Position numbers and translations under genes: made by a program. A stretch of 64,000 bases of DNA from Myxococcales bacterium (GTDB lineage: Bacteria; Myxococcota_A; Polyangia; Haliangiales; Haliangiaceae). This document shows positions 1 to 9,679 of the stretch, piece by piece; position 1 is the first letter of the stretch, and each line of letters begins with the position of its first letter. The stretch lies in contig JAEUJY010000135.1 of NCBI GenBank assembly GCA_016794525.1, forward strand, positions 1-64,000. Direction: 5' to 3'. The notes beneath the pieces were generated by a model. It had not been told where the DNA came from, made no database searches, and saw only the letters and a program-made list of their open reading frames with translations.

Positions 1-2
1 GG

Positions 3-632
3 AGCGACGCGCGCGGCGCGGGGGCGTTCGGGCCGCTGGCCGGGCTCGGCCTGGCGGCCGCCGGCCCCGGCACGGCGCCGACCACCCGCGCGACCGTGGT
101 GTCCGACGACGGTCGCGTCGCCGCTGGCTTCGCCGAGAACGGCGCGGTCGATCGCAGCCCGGCGATCTGGCAGGCCGATGGCACCGGCGAGCTGCTCGAT
201 CCTGCGGTCATGGACGCGCCGGGCGAGGTGCTGGCGATCGATGGCGTCGGCGCGGTGATCGCCGGGCAGCGCGGCAACGACGGGTTCATCTGGACCCGCG
301 CCGGTGGGTTCACCGACATCCCGCGCCTCGCGGCGGCGCTGCCCAGCGATCCGGTCTACCCCAACGCCATGACCGCCGACGGCACGCGCGTGTTCGGTGG
401 CATCGGCAACGCGTTCTTCACCACGCCGCTCGCGTTCGTGTGGAGCGCGACCGCCGGGACCCGCGATCTCACCGCGCTGGCCACCGCCAGCGGCGTCGAC
501 CTGCCCACCGGCACCGTGCTCAACAACGTCATCGCGGTCAGCGCCGATGGCACCGTGCTGATCGGCACCGCCATGGACGCGGTGTTCGCGCCCAAGACCT
601 TCGTGCTGCGGCTGCCGGCGAGCGCGCTGTAG
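3..632 (+). CDS. HAF-repeat-like extracellular protein, C-terminal part (5' truncated by window edge)
   Basis: The reading frame is open from the first base with no stop, so the gene begins upstream of the window. The visible 209 residues are built of short repeated blocks of the type 'S-x-D-G-x-V-x-A-G' and 'P-A-I-W-x-A-D-G', for example VSDDGRVAAGF, FIWTRAGGFTDI, FVWSATAGTRDL and VSADGTVLIG. This alternation of 'GxVVGxS' and 'AFxW' units is the pattern of HAF or beta-propeller-like extracellular repeats found in secreted and surface proteins. No membrane anchor or sorting signal is visible at the C-terminus (ends LPASAL). The domain family is assigned by pattern only, and the cellular role is unknown. 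Confidence 0.6.
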   Translation, partial: SDARGAGAFGPLAGLGLAAAGPGTAPTTRATVVSDDGRVAAGFAENGAVDRSPAIWQADGTGELLDPAVMDAPGEVLAIDGVGAVIAGQRGNDGFIWTRAGGFTDIPRLAAALPSDPVYPNAMTADGTRVFGGIGNAFFTTPLAFVWSATAGTRDLTALATASGVDLPTGTVLNNVIAVSADGTVLIGTAMDAVFAPKTFVLRLPASAL

Positions 633-645
633 CTCAACGCGCCGG

Positions 646-804
646 CTATCGCCCGATCGTCGGCGCGCTCGCGTGCGCCGCCGGCGGCGCGCCTGGCCGC
701 GACGCCTGGCCGTGACCGACCAGGCTCAGCACGACCGCGGTGATCGCCGCCGCCAGCGCGTAGCGCGCGCGGCGGGGCAGGGGACGGATGGACAGTGACG
801 ACAC
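646..804 (-). CDS. possible small membrane protein, 52 aa
   Basis: This short GTG-initiated frame lies between the HAF-like gene (tail to tail) and the ferredoxin gene. It has an N-terminal basic stretch (RPLPRRARY), one hydrophobic segment (ALAAAITAVVLSLVG, about residues 16-30) and a Pro/Ala-rich tail, which looks like a single-pass membrane peptide or a signal peptide with a short tail. No clear ribosome binding site is seen and open frames are common at this GC content, so it remains tentative. It could equally be non-coding spacer. Confidence 0.3.
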   Translation of the reverse strand: MSSLSIRPLPRRARYALAAAITAVVLSLVGHGQASRPGAPPAAHASAPTIGR

Positions 805-889
805 GGCAGCACCTCGTGGTTGAGTGCCGCCGCTATCGACCGCGCCGCGGCGCGGTTGCGTGCGGGGACGCGATTCGCAGCCGCGCGGC

Positions 890-1216
890 TCAGTCGTCGT
901 CGGTGACGAGGTGCGCTTGCAGCGCGGCCGGCACCGCGGCCGCCGGATCGCCCGCGACCAGGGCGGCCAGCTCGGCCGCGGCAGCCGCGTTCAGGTCGAT
1001 CCACCAGCGGCCAGCGGGGTACTCCACCGCGGTCGGTCCATCGAAGCACCGCCCCAGGCACCCGCACCGCGTGACCGCCACCTGGCCGCCGGCGCCGTGC
1101 GCGAGGATCGCCTCGGTCAGCGCCAGCGCCACGTCGTCGCCGCGCGCGCCGCACGCCGGCCGCCCGCCTTCGGGACGGTGGTTGTCGCAGACGAAGACGT
1201 GGACCCGCGGCGGCAC
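890..1216 (-). CDS. thioredoxin-like [2Fe-2S] ferredoxin
   Basis: The 108-residue product starts at a GTG (MPPRVHVFVC) and has the layout of thioredoxin-fold (2Fe-2S) ferredoxins. It opens with beta-strand HVFVCDN, followed by a Cys about eleven residues on (RPACGARG), and later has the pair C-G-C-L-G-R-C. The family ligand set is an N-terminal C-x(10-12)-C and a distal C-x(3)-C; here the candidates are C10, C22, C51/C53 and C57. The C-terminal phrase PAGRWWIDLN is also typical. Such proteins carry electrons in the cytoplasm; the partner is not evident. It is transcribed divergently from the kinase gene that begins at 1286. Confidence 0.8.
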   Translation of the reverse strand: MPPRVHVFVCDNHRPEGGRPACGARGDDVALALTEAILAHGAGGQVAVTRCGCLGRCFDGPTAVEYPAGRWWIDLNAAAAAELAALVAGDPAAAVPAALQAHLVTDDD

Positions 1217-1285
1217 AGCGACAAGGTAGCGCGTCGGCGAGGATCGTGCTGCGTCGCGCGCGTCGATCCGGTAGTGTGCGCGTCG

Positions 1286-4069
1286 ATGGCGATCGACGAC
1301 GATCAGGGCGTGAGCGACCCGGCGCTGGAGAAGACGGTTTCGGCGGACGAGGTCGGCGTGACGCCGGGCGGGGCGGTGGCCGATGGCGGGCGGCTGACGG
1401 CGGGCACCAAGCTGGGCCGCTACGAGATCGTCGAGTTCATCGGCGGCGGCGGAATGGGCTGGGTGTACCGGGCCAAGGACAGCGAGCTCGAGCGGGAGGT
1501 GGCGATCAAGGTGGTGCAGCCGACGGTCGCGGGGCCGAAGGGCCGCGAGCGGCTGCTGGCCGAGGCCCGAGCGATGGCCAAGCTGCGGCACCGCGCGGTG
1601 GTGCCGGTGCACGACGTCGGCGAGTACGCCGGCGGCATCTACGTTGCGATGGCGCTGGTGAAAGGCGGGACGCTGCACGACTGGATGCACGCCGAGGCGC
1701 GGCCGTGGCGACAGGTCGTGGCGCGCTTCTTGGACGCTGGGCGCGGGCTGGTCGCGGCGCACGCGGCGGGGATCGTGCATCGGGACTTCAAGCCGCGGAA
1801 CGTGCTCGTGGGCGAGGGCGGCGAGGTGATGGTGGCCGACTTCGGGATCGCGTCGGCGAGCGCGGACGGCGGGGAGGGCGACGGGGCTACTGGCGGCGCG
1901 CGCGAGACCACGTCGATCGTCGGGACGCCGGCGTACATGGCGCCCGAGCAGGCGGCGGGGCAGGCGGTCGACGCGCGGGCCGACCAGTACAGCTTCTGCG
2001 TGAGCCTGTGGGAGGGCCTGCACGGCCAGCGGCCGCAGGAGGCCGAGACCCGCACGCAGGGCGCGCTGCTCGAGCGGTCGCCCGCGGCGCCGAAGTCGCG
2101 GCGCCGGGTGCCGGGCTGGCTGACCGACGCCGTCGCGCGCGGCTTCGCGCCGGCCCCGGAGAAGCGGTGGCCCTCCATGGCCGCGCTGCTTGACCGGCTG
2201 GAGCGCGGCCTCGCGTGGCGCCGCCGAGCCGCGATCGTTGCAGCTGCCACGACCACGGTGGTGGTCATCGCGTTGAGCGCGTCCCTGCTCACTCGGCGCG
2301 CGGCCCCAACGCTGTGCCCGGTGCCAAGCGGGCTCACCTGGGATGCGAGCCTTCGCGCCAAGATCGTGCGGGCGTTCCGCGAGACGAGGGTCGCCTACGG
2401 TGAGGACGCGGCAGAGCGCGTCGTGGCCGACCTCGACCTCTACGTGTCAGGCTGGCGTGAGCGGATGGTGGCGTCGTGTCGCGCGACGAACATCGAACAC
2501 GCACAGTCCACGTCGCTGTTTGACCGGCGGCTAGTGTGTCTGGAGACACGGCGAGCGTATGCCAACGGCCTGATCGAGACGCTCGCTCAGGCCGATCGCA
2601 TCATCGTCGCCAACGCCGCCGATGCGGTCGCGCGCTTGCCGGCGCTCGAGGCTTGCGACCAAAGCGAGGCGCTCCTGTCCCGGCCGCAGCCACCTCCAGA
2701 CAAGGCCGACCAGGTCGCGGCCGTCTACGCCAAGATCGTGAGCGCCCGTAGCGCTCGCGACCGCGGGCGCTGGCAGCCGGCGCTCGAGCTGGCCGAAAGT
2801 GCCGTCGCGGATGCTCGCGTGATCGGCTGGTCCCCGCTGACGACAGAGGCGCTCTCGGAGGTGGCCGGGCTTCGCGGGCAGATGCTACGCCCGTCAGCGA
2901 CTGGGCTGGCCGAGCTGGCGTTGGAGGCTGGTCGCGCCAAGGATGATGTTGGCGTCTTGACGGCGCAGCTGGAGCTGTACGCGATGGAAACGCAACGCGG
3001 GAACCTCGACCGCGCCGTGGCATTGGAGCCCGTCTTGCTGGGCACGTTGGCGCGTGTCGACGGCGCTCGTTGGCTCCAGGTGCGTGCGCGCGTCGTCATG
3101 GCTGCGCGACGTGGCCATCCGCGCGCGAAGGAACTGCTCGATGAAGCGGAGCACTTGGCGACGACCCCGGCGCAGCGTGCGGCGGTGCTCGGTGCGCGCG
3201 GGGCGGCGCAGTTGAGCGCGAAGGCGGCGGTCGAGCTCTACCGCCAGGCACTCGCGGAGGCCGCGAAGGGCTTTGGCGACCACCATCCCGCTCTTGGAAA
3301 GGCGTATCTCGATCTGGCAGTTGCACGCTATCGCGCCGGAGATCTGGAGGGGGCGGTCGGCGAGTGGCAGGCCGCGGGGCGGCTGTACGACGAGGCCTAC
3401 GGTGACGTGGATAATCCGATGGTCGCCGACTACCTGCAGCTCGGCGGCATGCTCGCAGAGATGCGCGGCGACGACGATGACGGGATCGCCAAGGTGCGGC
3501 GGGCATCGGAGATCTACGGCGCTGCTGGCATGGTGAGAGCGCAGGCCCAAGCCGAGCGAAACCTGGCGAACATCGTGGCGTACAAGGCGGGTGGCGCCGC
3601 CGAGGGGGAACGCTACTATCGACACGCGCTTGCGTTGCTGGAGGCAGAATACGGGCGAGACTCGGTGGAGTATGCCGATGTGGAAGCCAGCCTCGGCATC
3701 TACCTGGCGTCAGAGTCGTGTCCACGCGGCGTCGCCTACCTCGAGCACGCACAGCAAGTACTGGGCCCGCTACGGCACCCGTTGCTTCCCGGAACGCTGG
3801 GGCAACTCGCCGACTGTGTGGCGCCGGAGAATCCGGAGCGTGCGATGCAGTACTATGAGGCTGTGCTCGCGATGTGCAACGAACGAGGCTGCATGGCGGG
3901 GTTGAAGGAACAGATCTCGTTTTCCCGGGGTCGGCTGCTGATGGCGTCGCCATCCACACGAGCGAGTGGTCGGACGTTGCTGCAGACGGCGCTCGAAGGG
4001 TTTCTTCGTTTGAACCTCCAAGAAGATGCGGAGGAGGTTCGGCACGAGCTGAAGAAGTGGCCCCGGTAG
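1286..4069 (+). CDS. receptor-type Ser/Thr protein kinase with C-terminal TPR-like region
   Basis: This 927-aa protein has a Hanks-type kinase domain at about residues 55-310, a transmembrane segment at about 316-337 and a long helical, TPR-like C-terminal region. The catalytic set is intact: glycine loop GGGGMGWVY, Lys75 (VAIKVV), HRD at 165-167 in the variant H-R-D-F-K-P-R-N, DFG at 185-187 and the activation segment SIVGTPAYMAPEQ. The start at ATG 1286 fits the short Thr-containing N-terminus (EKTVSADEV) shared with the next gene. The C-terminal half has clearly lower GC than the kinase half. The TPR-like part is probably the sensor or docking region. The family is confident; substrate and signal are unknown. 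Confidence 0.9.
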   Translation: MAIDDDQGVSDPALEKTVSADEVGVTPGGAVADGGRLTAGTKLGRYEIVEFIGGGGMGWVYRAKDSELEREVAIKVVQPTVAGPKGRERLLAEARAMAKLRHRAVVPVHDVGEYAGGIYVAMALVKGGTLHDWMHAEARPWRQVVARFLDAGRGLVAAHAAGIVHRDFKPRNVLVGEGGEVMVADFGIASASADGGEGDGATGGARETTSIVGTPAYMAPEQAAGQAVDARADQYSFCVSLWEGLHGQRPQEAETRTQGALLERSPAAPKSRRRVPGWLTDAVARGFAPAPEKRWPSMAALLDRLERGLAWRRRAAIVAAATTTVVVIALSASLLTRRAAPTLCPVPSGLTWDASLRAKIVRAFRETRVAYGEDAAERVVADLDLYVSGWRERMVASCRATNIEHAQSTSLFDRRLVCLETRRAYANGLIETLAQADRIIVANAADAVARLPALEACDQSEALLSRPQPPPDKADQVAAVYAKIVSARSARDRGRWQPALELAESAVADARVIGWSPLTTEALSEVAGLRGQMLRPSATGLAELALEAGRAKDDVGVLTAQLELYAMETQRGNLDRAVALEPVLLGTLARVDGARWLQVRARVVMAARRGHPRAKELLDEAEHLATTPAQRAAVLGARGAAQLSAKAAVELYRQALAEAAKGFGDHHPALGKAYLDLAVARYRAGDLEGAVGEWQAAGRLYDEAYGDVDNPMVADYLQLGGMLAEMRGDDDDGIAKVRRASEIYGAAGMVRAQAQAERNLANIVAYKAGGAAEGERYYRHALALLEAEYGRDSVEYADVEASLGIYLASESCPRGVAYLEHAQQVLGPLRHPLLPGTLGQLADCVAPENPERAMQYYEAVLAMCNERGCMAGLKEQISFSRGRLLMASPSTRASGRTLLQTALEGFLRLNLQEDAEEVRHELKKWPR

Positions 4070-4165
4070 CAGGCGGACTTGCTGAGACACCGGGTTCGCG
4101 AATCTCATTGCGCCCACCGCATGCGCTGACGACATGTGCGCTTGATCCGTTAGACCCCGTCCACG

Positions 4166-6970
4166 ATGTCGACCGACGAACGTCAAGGCGATCCCGAACC
4201 GGCCCTCGACGCGACGGTGTCTGCGGAGGAGGTCCGTGTAACGCCGGACGGCGCGGCGACTGATGGCGAGCGGCTCGCGGCCGGGACCCAGCTCGGGCGC
4301 TACGCGATCGTCGAGTTCATCGGCGGCGGCGGAATGGGCTGGGTGTACCGGGCCAAGGACACGGAGCTCGAGCGCGAGGTGGCGATCAAGGTGGTGCAGC
4401 CGACGGTCGCGGGGCCGAAGGGCCGCGAGCGGCTGCTGGCCGAAGCGCGGGCGATGGCGAAGCTGCGGCACCGCGCGGTGGTGCCGGTCTTCGACGTTGG
4501 CGAGTACGCCGGCGGCATCTACGTCGCGATGGCGCTGCTGAAGGGTGGGACGCTGCACGACTGGGTGCACGCCGAGCCGCGGCCGTGGCGGCAGGTGGTC
4601 GCGCGATTCCTCGAGGCGGGACGCGGGCTGGCGGCGGCGCACGCGGCGGGCATCGTCCATCGGGACTTCAAGCCGCGGAACGTGCTGCTGGGCGACGGCG
4701 GCGAGGTGATGGTGGCGGACTTCGGGATCGCGTCCGCGAGCGCCGACGGCGAAGGGGAGGTCGTCGCGGGGGGCGCACGCGAGGCGACGTCGATCGTCGG
4801 AACGCCGGCGTACATGGCGCCAGAGCAGGCGGCGGGGCAAGCGGTCGACGCGCGGGCCGATCAGTACAGCTTCTGCGTCAGCTTGTGGGAAGGCTTGCAT
4901 GGGCAACGGCCGCAGGAGGCCGAGACCCGCACGCAGGGCGCGCTGCTCGAGCGGTCGCCGGCGGCGCCGAAGTCGCGGCGCCGGGTGCCGGGCTGGCTGA
5001 CCGAGGTGGTCGCGCGCGGGTTCGCGCCGGCGCCGGAGAAGCGCTGGCCGACCCTGGCGGCGTTGCTCGACGCGGTCGAACGACGGCTGGGACGCCGTCG
5101 ACGGCGCGCGTTGATCGGAGGTGCCGCGGCGGCGGTCGCCGGCATCGTCGTCGCGGTTGCGTGGGGCGCGACTCGTCGCGACGGCGCCGCGCCGTGCGTC
5201 GCGCCCGGGTCGGGCTGGAGCCCCACGGTTCAGGCCCGCCTCGAGGCGGCGTTTCGAGGTGCCCAGAGCGCGATCGCCGAGGACGTGATCCCGCGCGTGG
5301 TGCGCTCCCTCGACGCGTACGCGACGAAGCTGAGCTCGAAGTCGCTCGCCGTGTGCGAGGTCCGGCGGGGCGAGCGTGGCCCGTCCGACCTGTCCGATCG
5401 CCGGGGACTCTGCCTCGAGCGGCGCCGAGATAAGCTCGTCGAGTTGTTGGCCACGTTCGAGCGCGCCGATCGCGCCGTCGTCGCCGGTGCGTTGGACGCC
5501 ATCGGGCAACTCGAGGAGATCGAGGAGTGCGATAACGCCGGACGCCTTCGATCGCTCGCCGAGCAACCGCCCCCGGCGCTGCGCGATCCTGTGGCCGTCG
5601 TGGACGGCGCGCTCGCCGCGGGGGAGGAGTTCCGGCGGCGAGGCCGGATCGTCGACGCGTTGCGCACGTATGAGCGCGCGCTGACGGAGGCCGATCGGCT
5701 GCGGTGGCCGCCCGCGCAGGCGGCGGCGCTGGTCGAGATCGTCGCGCTGCGTGGCGCGCTCGGGCTGGCGTTCGTCGCGCCAGCGCAGCGCCTCATCGAG
5801 GTCGCCTCCGCTGCCGACGATGACTCGTACCTGGTGTTCGGGCTGAGCCAGCTCCTGAGTCACTACGTGTCGATCGGGAGGCTCGAGCAGGCCGCGGGTA
5901 TCGCCGAGGCGCTTCGGGCAGCGCTCGCGCGCGAAGGCGTCTCCCGCGTGATGCGCGTGCAGGGGTTGTGGAAGCTCGCGCTCTTGGCGATCGAGCAACA
6001 CGGCGGGCCGCGCGCCGAGGGCTTGCTCGCCGAGGCCGATCGCCTCGCCGCCTCGCCGAAGGAGAGGGCGTGGTTGCTGGCTGCACACGCGGAGGTCGCC
6101 GGCACCAACGCCGCGCGCATCCAGTACGCCGAGGAGGGGCTGCGCATCACGATCGAGGCTGTCGGCCCGCGTGATGTCGCCGTGGGGACCGCGCACATCC
6201 GGCTGGCGCGTTTGTTCTACCTGAACGGTGACCTGGCGTCGGCAGAGCGCCACCTGGAGGCCGCGCGCGCGATCTGCGTGGATGCAGGCATCGTGCGTGC
6301 GTCACTCCCGTGGGCCGACTATCTGCAGATCGCGGGTTCGATCGCGCGCAAGCGCACGCGGTTCGATGAATCCGTCCGACTTCTCGAGGACGCCGTCGCA
6401 GTCTACCGCGCGACTGGCCAGCTCGAGAAGGAAGCGCAGGTGGTGCGGAGCCTCGGGAATACCGAGGTCGACCGGGGCCGCCCCGCGGAGGCGCTCCGCT
6501 ACTTCAACGACGCGCTCGCGTTGATGGCGCGCGCGCGCGGGCGAGACTCGCTCGAGTACGTCGACATGGAGGCCAGCCTCGGCATCCAGCAGGCCAACCA
6601 GGATTGTGCCCAGGGCGTCCGCCTGCTCACCCACGCGCGCCAGGTCCTCGAGCCGCTGCGCCACTCATCGCTGGCGCCGATCTACGGTCAGCTCGCTTCG
6701 TGCCTCGAGGCGACGGATCCCGAAGAGGCGGGGCGGCTATATCAGGCGGGGCTGGCGCTGTGCGTCGAGCGTGGCTGCGCACCAGGCACGGCGGAGAACT
6801 TCCGCGCCAACCTTGGGAAGTTGTTGACCGGGGACCCGTCGACGCGCTCACAAGGCGTCGCCTTGCTGCGCGAGGCCCGCGAGGGCTTCGCGCAGCTTGG
6901 GCAGCAGCAGATCGTGGAGATGATCGACCGCGACCTCGCCCAGATCGCGAGGGGCCGCGCGCCGCGGTGA
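4166..6970 (+). CDS. receptor-type Ser/Thr protein kinase, paralogue of the preceding gene
   Basis: This 934-aa protein has the same architecture as its upstream neighbour: Thr-containing N-terminal peptide (DATVSAEEV), kinase domain with GGGGMGWVY, VAIKVV, HRDFKPRN, ADFGIA and GTPAYMAPEQ, a transmembrane helix at about 314-335 and a TPR-like C-terminal region of about 580 residues. The kinase-encoding DNA is almost identical to the first copy over long stretches, at a constant offset of 2880 bases, while the C-terminal halves share only scattered motifs (for example DMEASLGI). This points to tandem duplication with the kinase halves kept alike and the sensor halves diverged. It starts 96 bases after the first kinase. 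Confidence 0.9.
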   Translation: MSTDERQGDPEPALDATVSAEEVRVTPDGAATDGERLAAGTQLGRYAIVEFIGGGGMGWVYRAKDTELEREVAIKVVQPTVAGPKGRERLLAEARAMAKLRHRAVVPVFDVGEYAGGIYVAMALLKGGTLHDWVHAEPRPWRQVVARFLEAGRGLAAAHAAGIVHRDFKPRNVLLGDGGEVMVADFGIASASADGEGEVVAGGAREATSIVGTPAYMAPEQAAGQAVDARADQYSFCVSLWEGLHGQRPQEAETRTQGALLERSPAAPKSRRRVPGWLTEVVARGFAPAPEKRWPTLAALLDAVERRLGRRRRRALIGGAAAAVAGIVVAVAWGATRRDGAAPCVAPGSGWSPTVQARLEAAFRGAQSAIAEDVIPRVVRSLDAYATKLSSKSLAVCEVRRGERGPSDLSDRRGLCLERRRDKLVELLATFERADRAVVAGALDAIGQLEEIEECDNAGRLRSLAEQPPPALRDPVAVVDGALAAGEEFRRRGRIVDALRTYERALTEADRLRWPPAQAAALVEIVALRGALGLAFVAPAQRLIEVASAADDDSYLVFGLSQLLSHYVSIGRLEQAAGIAEALRAALAREGVSRVMRVQGLWKLALLAIEQHGGPRAEGLLAEADRLAASPKERAWLLAAHAEVAGTNAARIQYAEEGLRITIEAVGPRDVAVGTAHIRLARLFYLNGDLASAERHLEAARAICVDAGIVRASLPWADYLQIAGSIARKRTRFDESVRLLEDAVAVYRATGQLEKEAQVVRSLGNTEVDRGRPAEALRYFNDALALMARARGRDSLEYVDMEASLGIQQANQDCAQGVRLLTHARQVLEPLRHSSLAPIYGQLASCLEATDPEEAGRLYQAGLALCVERGCAPGTAENFRANLGKLLTGDPSTRSQGVALLREAREGFAQLGQQQIVEMIDRDLAQIARGRAPR

Positions 6971-7038
6971 GTCCGCGGAGGGCGGCGCGCACAGAAAGCT
7001 GGATTGCGCGCTCCCGCGCTTTGCGGCATCGTTTCGAG

Positions 7039-7257
7039 ATGCCGCTCTTTGATTTCGCCTGCGAAGCCTGCAAGCACCGGTGGGAGGACATGCATCGCTC
7101 CGGCGAGCCCTTGCCGGTCTGCCCTGCCTGCGGCGCGTCGACGACGGAGAAGATCCTCTCGATCGGCACGGCATACGTGTTCCCCGTGATCGAGCCTAAC
7201 CGCACCTACGACTTGCCCGTCGCGAAGAAGGTTCGGAAGCGCACGTACAACTTCTAG
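7039..7257 (+). CDS. FmdB-type zinc-ribbon protein, 72 aa
   Basis: The protein begins MPLFDFACEACKHRWED and has two knuckles, C8-x2-C11 and C29-x2-C32 (VCPACGA), with the N-terminal 'PLYDYxC..CG' signature of the FmdB/CxxC_CXXC_SSSS regulatory-protein family. Members bind zinc and are often called putative regulatory proteins, but the biochemical role is unproven. The C-terminus is basic (KKVRKRTYNF). It lies 68 bases after the kinase gene on the same strand and about 200 bases before the CIS locus. It may belong to either transcription unit or to none. The spacer 7258-7455 holds no gene but contains a TGGGGACAG motif at 7319-7327 that recurs in the palindromic element near 62361. Confidence 0.8.
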   Translation: MPLFDFACEACKHRWEDMHRSGEPLPVCPACGASTTEKILSIGTAYVFPVIEPNRTYDLPVAKKVRKRTYNF

Positions 7258-7455
7258 GTGGCGGCGGTCGTTGCGCGCTGCGTCAGCGGCGATCTTGATC
7301 GAAGATTGCCGGACGTGGTGGGGACAGAAAGTAGGCGCTTGCTCTTGTGACATCGGCGGCCTTTCGCCACGATTCGCGTCGGCTCCTGAGTCGCTCGAGG
7401 AAGGGCGAGCGGCTCACGAACGCCGGGGGCGCGTTCCGATGAATCGACAGTCTCG

Positions 7456-8166
7456 ATGACCACCACGCCGCAGCACCACGTCATCAAGGAAACCTCGGAC
7501 ACCCTGACCCGGTTGTTCCAGGACGAGTTCAAGCGCAACGGCTACAAGCGGGTCCACATCGTCGACGGCGCGCCCAAGCCGGACGCCATCGAAGGGAAGC
7601 TCCCGGCGGTCTCGGTGTATCTCTACCAGATCGCGTTGGACCCGCCCGCCACCGAGAACACGGCGGTGCATGAGGTCGTTGAGGTCGCGCAAGAGGATGG
7701 AACCATCAAGGAGTACGCTCGCCGCCGCCGCCTGTGGGTCCGCCTCGACTACCTCGCCTCGGCCTGGGCGCAGACACCTGAGGATGAGCAGCTGCTTTGC
7801 GGATTGCTGCTTCGGACCATCATCGACAACGCCGAGATCACGAAGGACAAGCTCAAGGGCACGACCTTCGAGGAGAGCATGCACGGCTATGAGTTCACCG
7901 GGCTTCCGTTGATCCTCAACACCCGCATGGACGAGGGGACCCTCGCCCGCTTCTGGGGCAGCCTCAACCAGCCCATCCGTCCCGCGATCCAGTTCTGGAC
8001 TGCGGTGCCGATCATTCCCGAGCGGATGGAGGAGTTCCAACGCGTGCGGTCGCGCCAGCTGGAGTACCGCAACGTCCACGACCCTGTCGTCAAAGAGCAG
8101 GGCCCCAACCCGAACCCGTTCGCACGCCGCCTCGACCTCGGGCGCGGCAAGAAGGGCGGCACCTAG
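7456..8166 (+). CDS. CIS tail terminator/cap protein (Pvc16/Afp16-like, DUF4255)
   Basis: This 236-aa protein matches the Pvc16 N-terminal (DUF4255) family: early helix 'ETSDTLTRLFQDEF', strand 'PAVSVYLYQIALDP', then the conserved 'RRRLWVRLDYLASAWAQTPEDEQLLCGLLL' region and a C-terminal 'FWGSLNQPIRPAIQFW' segment. In Photorhabdus virulence cassettes and the antifeeding prophage this protein caps the distal end of the tube and sheath and helps set tail length. Here it is the first gene of the locus rather than the last as in PVC/Afp. It is followed by a 127-base gap before sheath 1. Family assignment is by recalled motif; role by homology. Confidence 0.85.
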   Translation: MTTTPQHHVIKETSDTLTRLFQDEFKRNGYKRVHIVDGAPKPDAIEGKLPAVSVYLYQIALDPPATENTAVHEVVEVAQEDGTIKEYARRRRLWVRLDYLASAWAQTPEDEQLLCGLLLRTIIDNAEITKDKLKGTTFEESMHGYEFTGLPLILNTRMDEGTLARFWGSLNQPIRPAIQFWTAVPIIPERMEEFQRVRSRQLEYRNVHDPVVKEQGPNPNPFARRLDLGRGKKGGT

Positions 8167-8277
8167 CCGCTCCACCAACCCAGTTCAACCGAGCGGTCCA
8201 AGGGCCCCAGGCGCGTCGACGATCTCGACCTATTGCCAGCCGGGCTAACGACCGACCGCCATCGGAAGAAAAACAGC

Positions 8278-8283
8278 AGGAGG
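8278..8283 (+). promoter_or_regulatory. strong Shine-Dalgarno AGGAGG before sheath 1
   Basis: A full consensus AGGAGG lies ten bases before the ATG of the sheath gene. Most genes in this window show weak or no such motif, so this fits the high expression expected for a major structural subunit. Confidence 0.7.
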
Positions 8284-8293
8284 ATTCTCGAAC

Positions 8294-9511
<1,218 letters not shown>

Positions 9512-9611
9512 TCTCTTAGGTGCGGGCGGGCAGGGAAGGTTTTTCCCCGCCCCCCCGTACTAGTGCGCGAAACCAGGCACCAACACTGCTCCGACGCAGG
9601 GGGGGTGCCGC

Positions 9612-9637
9612 GAATCCTCACAGGTTCTTGAGGATTC
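9612..9637 (+). promoter_or_regulatory. perfect 9-bp-stem hairpin between sheath 1 and the next gene
   Basis: GAATCCTCA and TGAGGATTC form a perfect 9-bp stem around an 8-base loop. There is no following T run, so it is not a classical terminator. It sits 43 bases before the next start codon and could stabilise or process the mRNA between two genes needed at different levels. Confidence 0.5.
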
Positions 9638-9679
9638 TCGGCAGTCTCCGTGCTGGGGCCACCAGTCAAGGAGAACGAC

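Noticed and set aside
3770-6253. An 827-codon minus-strand frame across the second kinase
   Set aside because: Its sequence is Arg/His/Leu-rich antisense of an intact kinase gene with all catalytic motifs.
7271-7459. A 62-codon frame ending in the start of the cap gene
   Set aside because: No domain, no ribosome binding site and atypical composition; probably leader DNA of the CIS operon.
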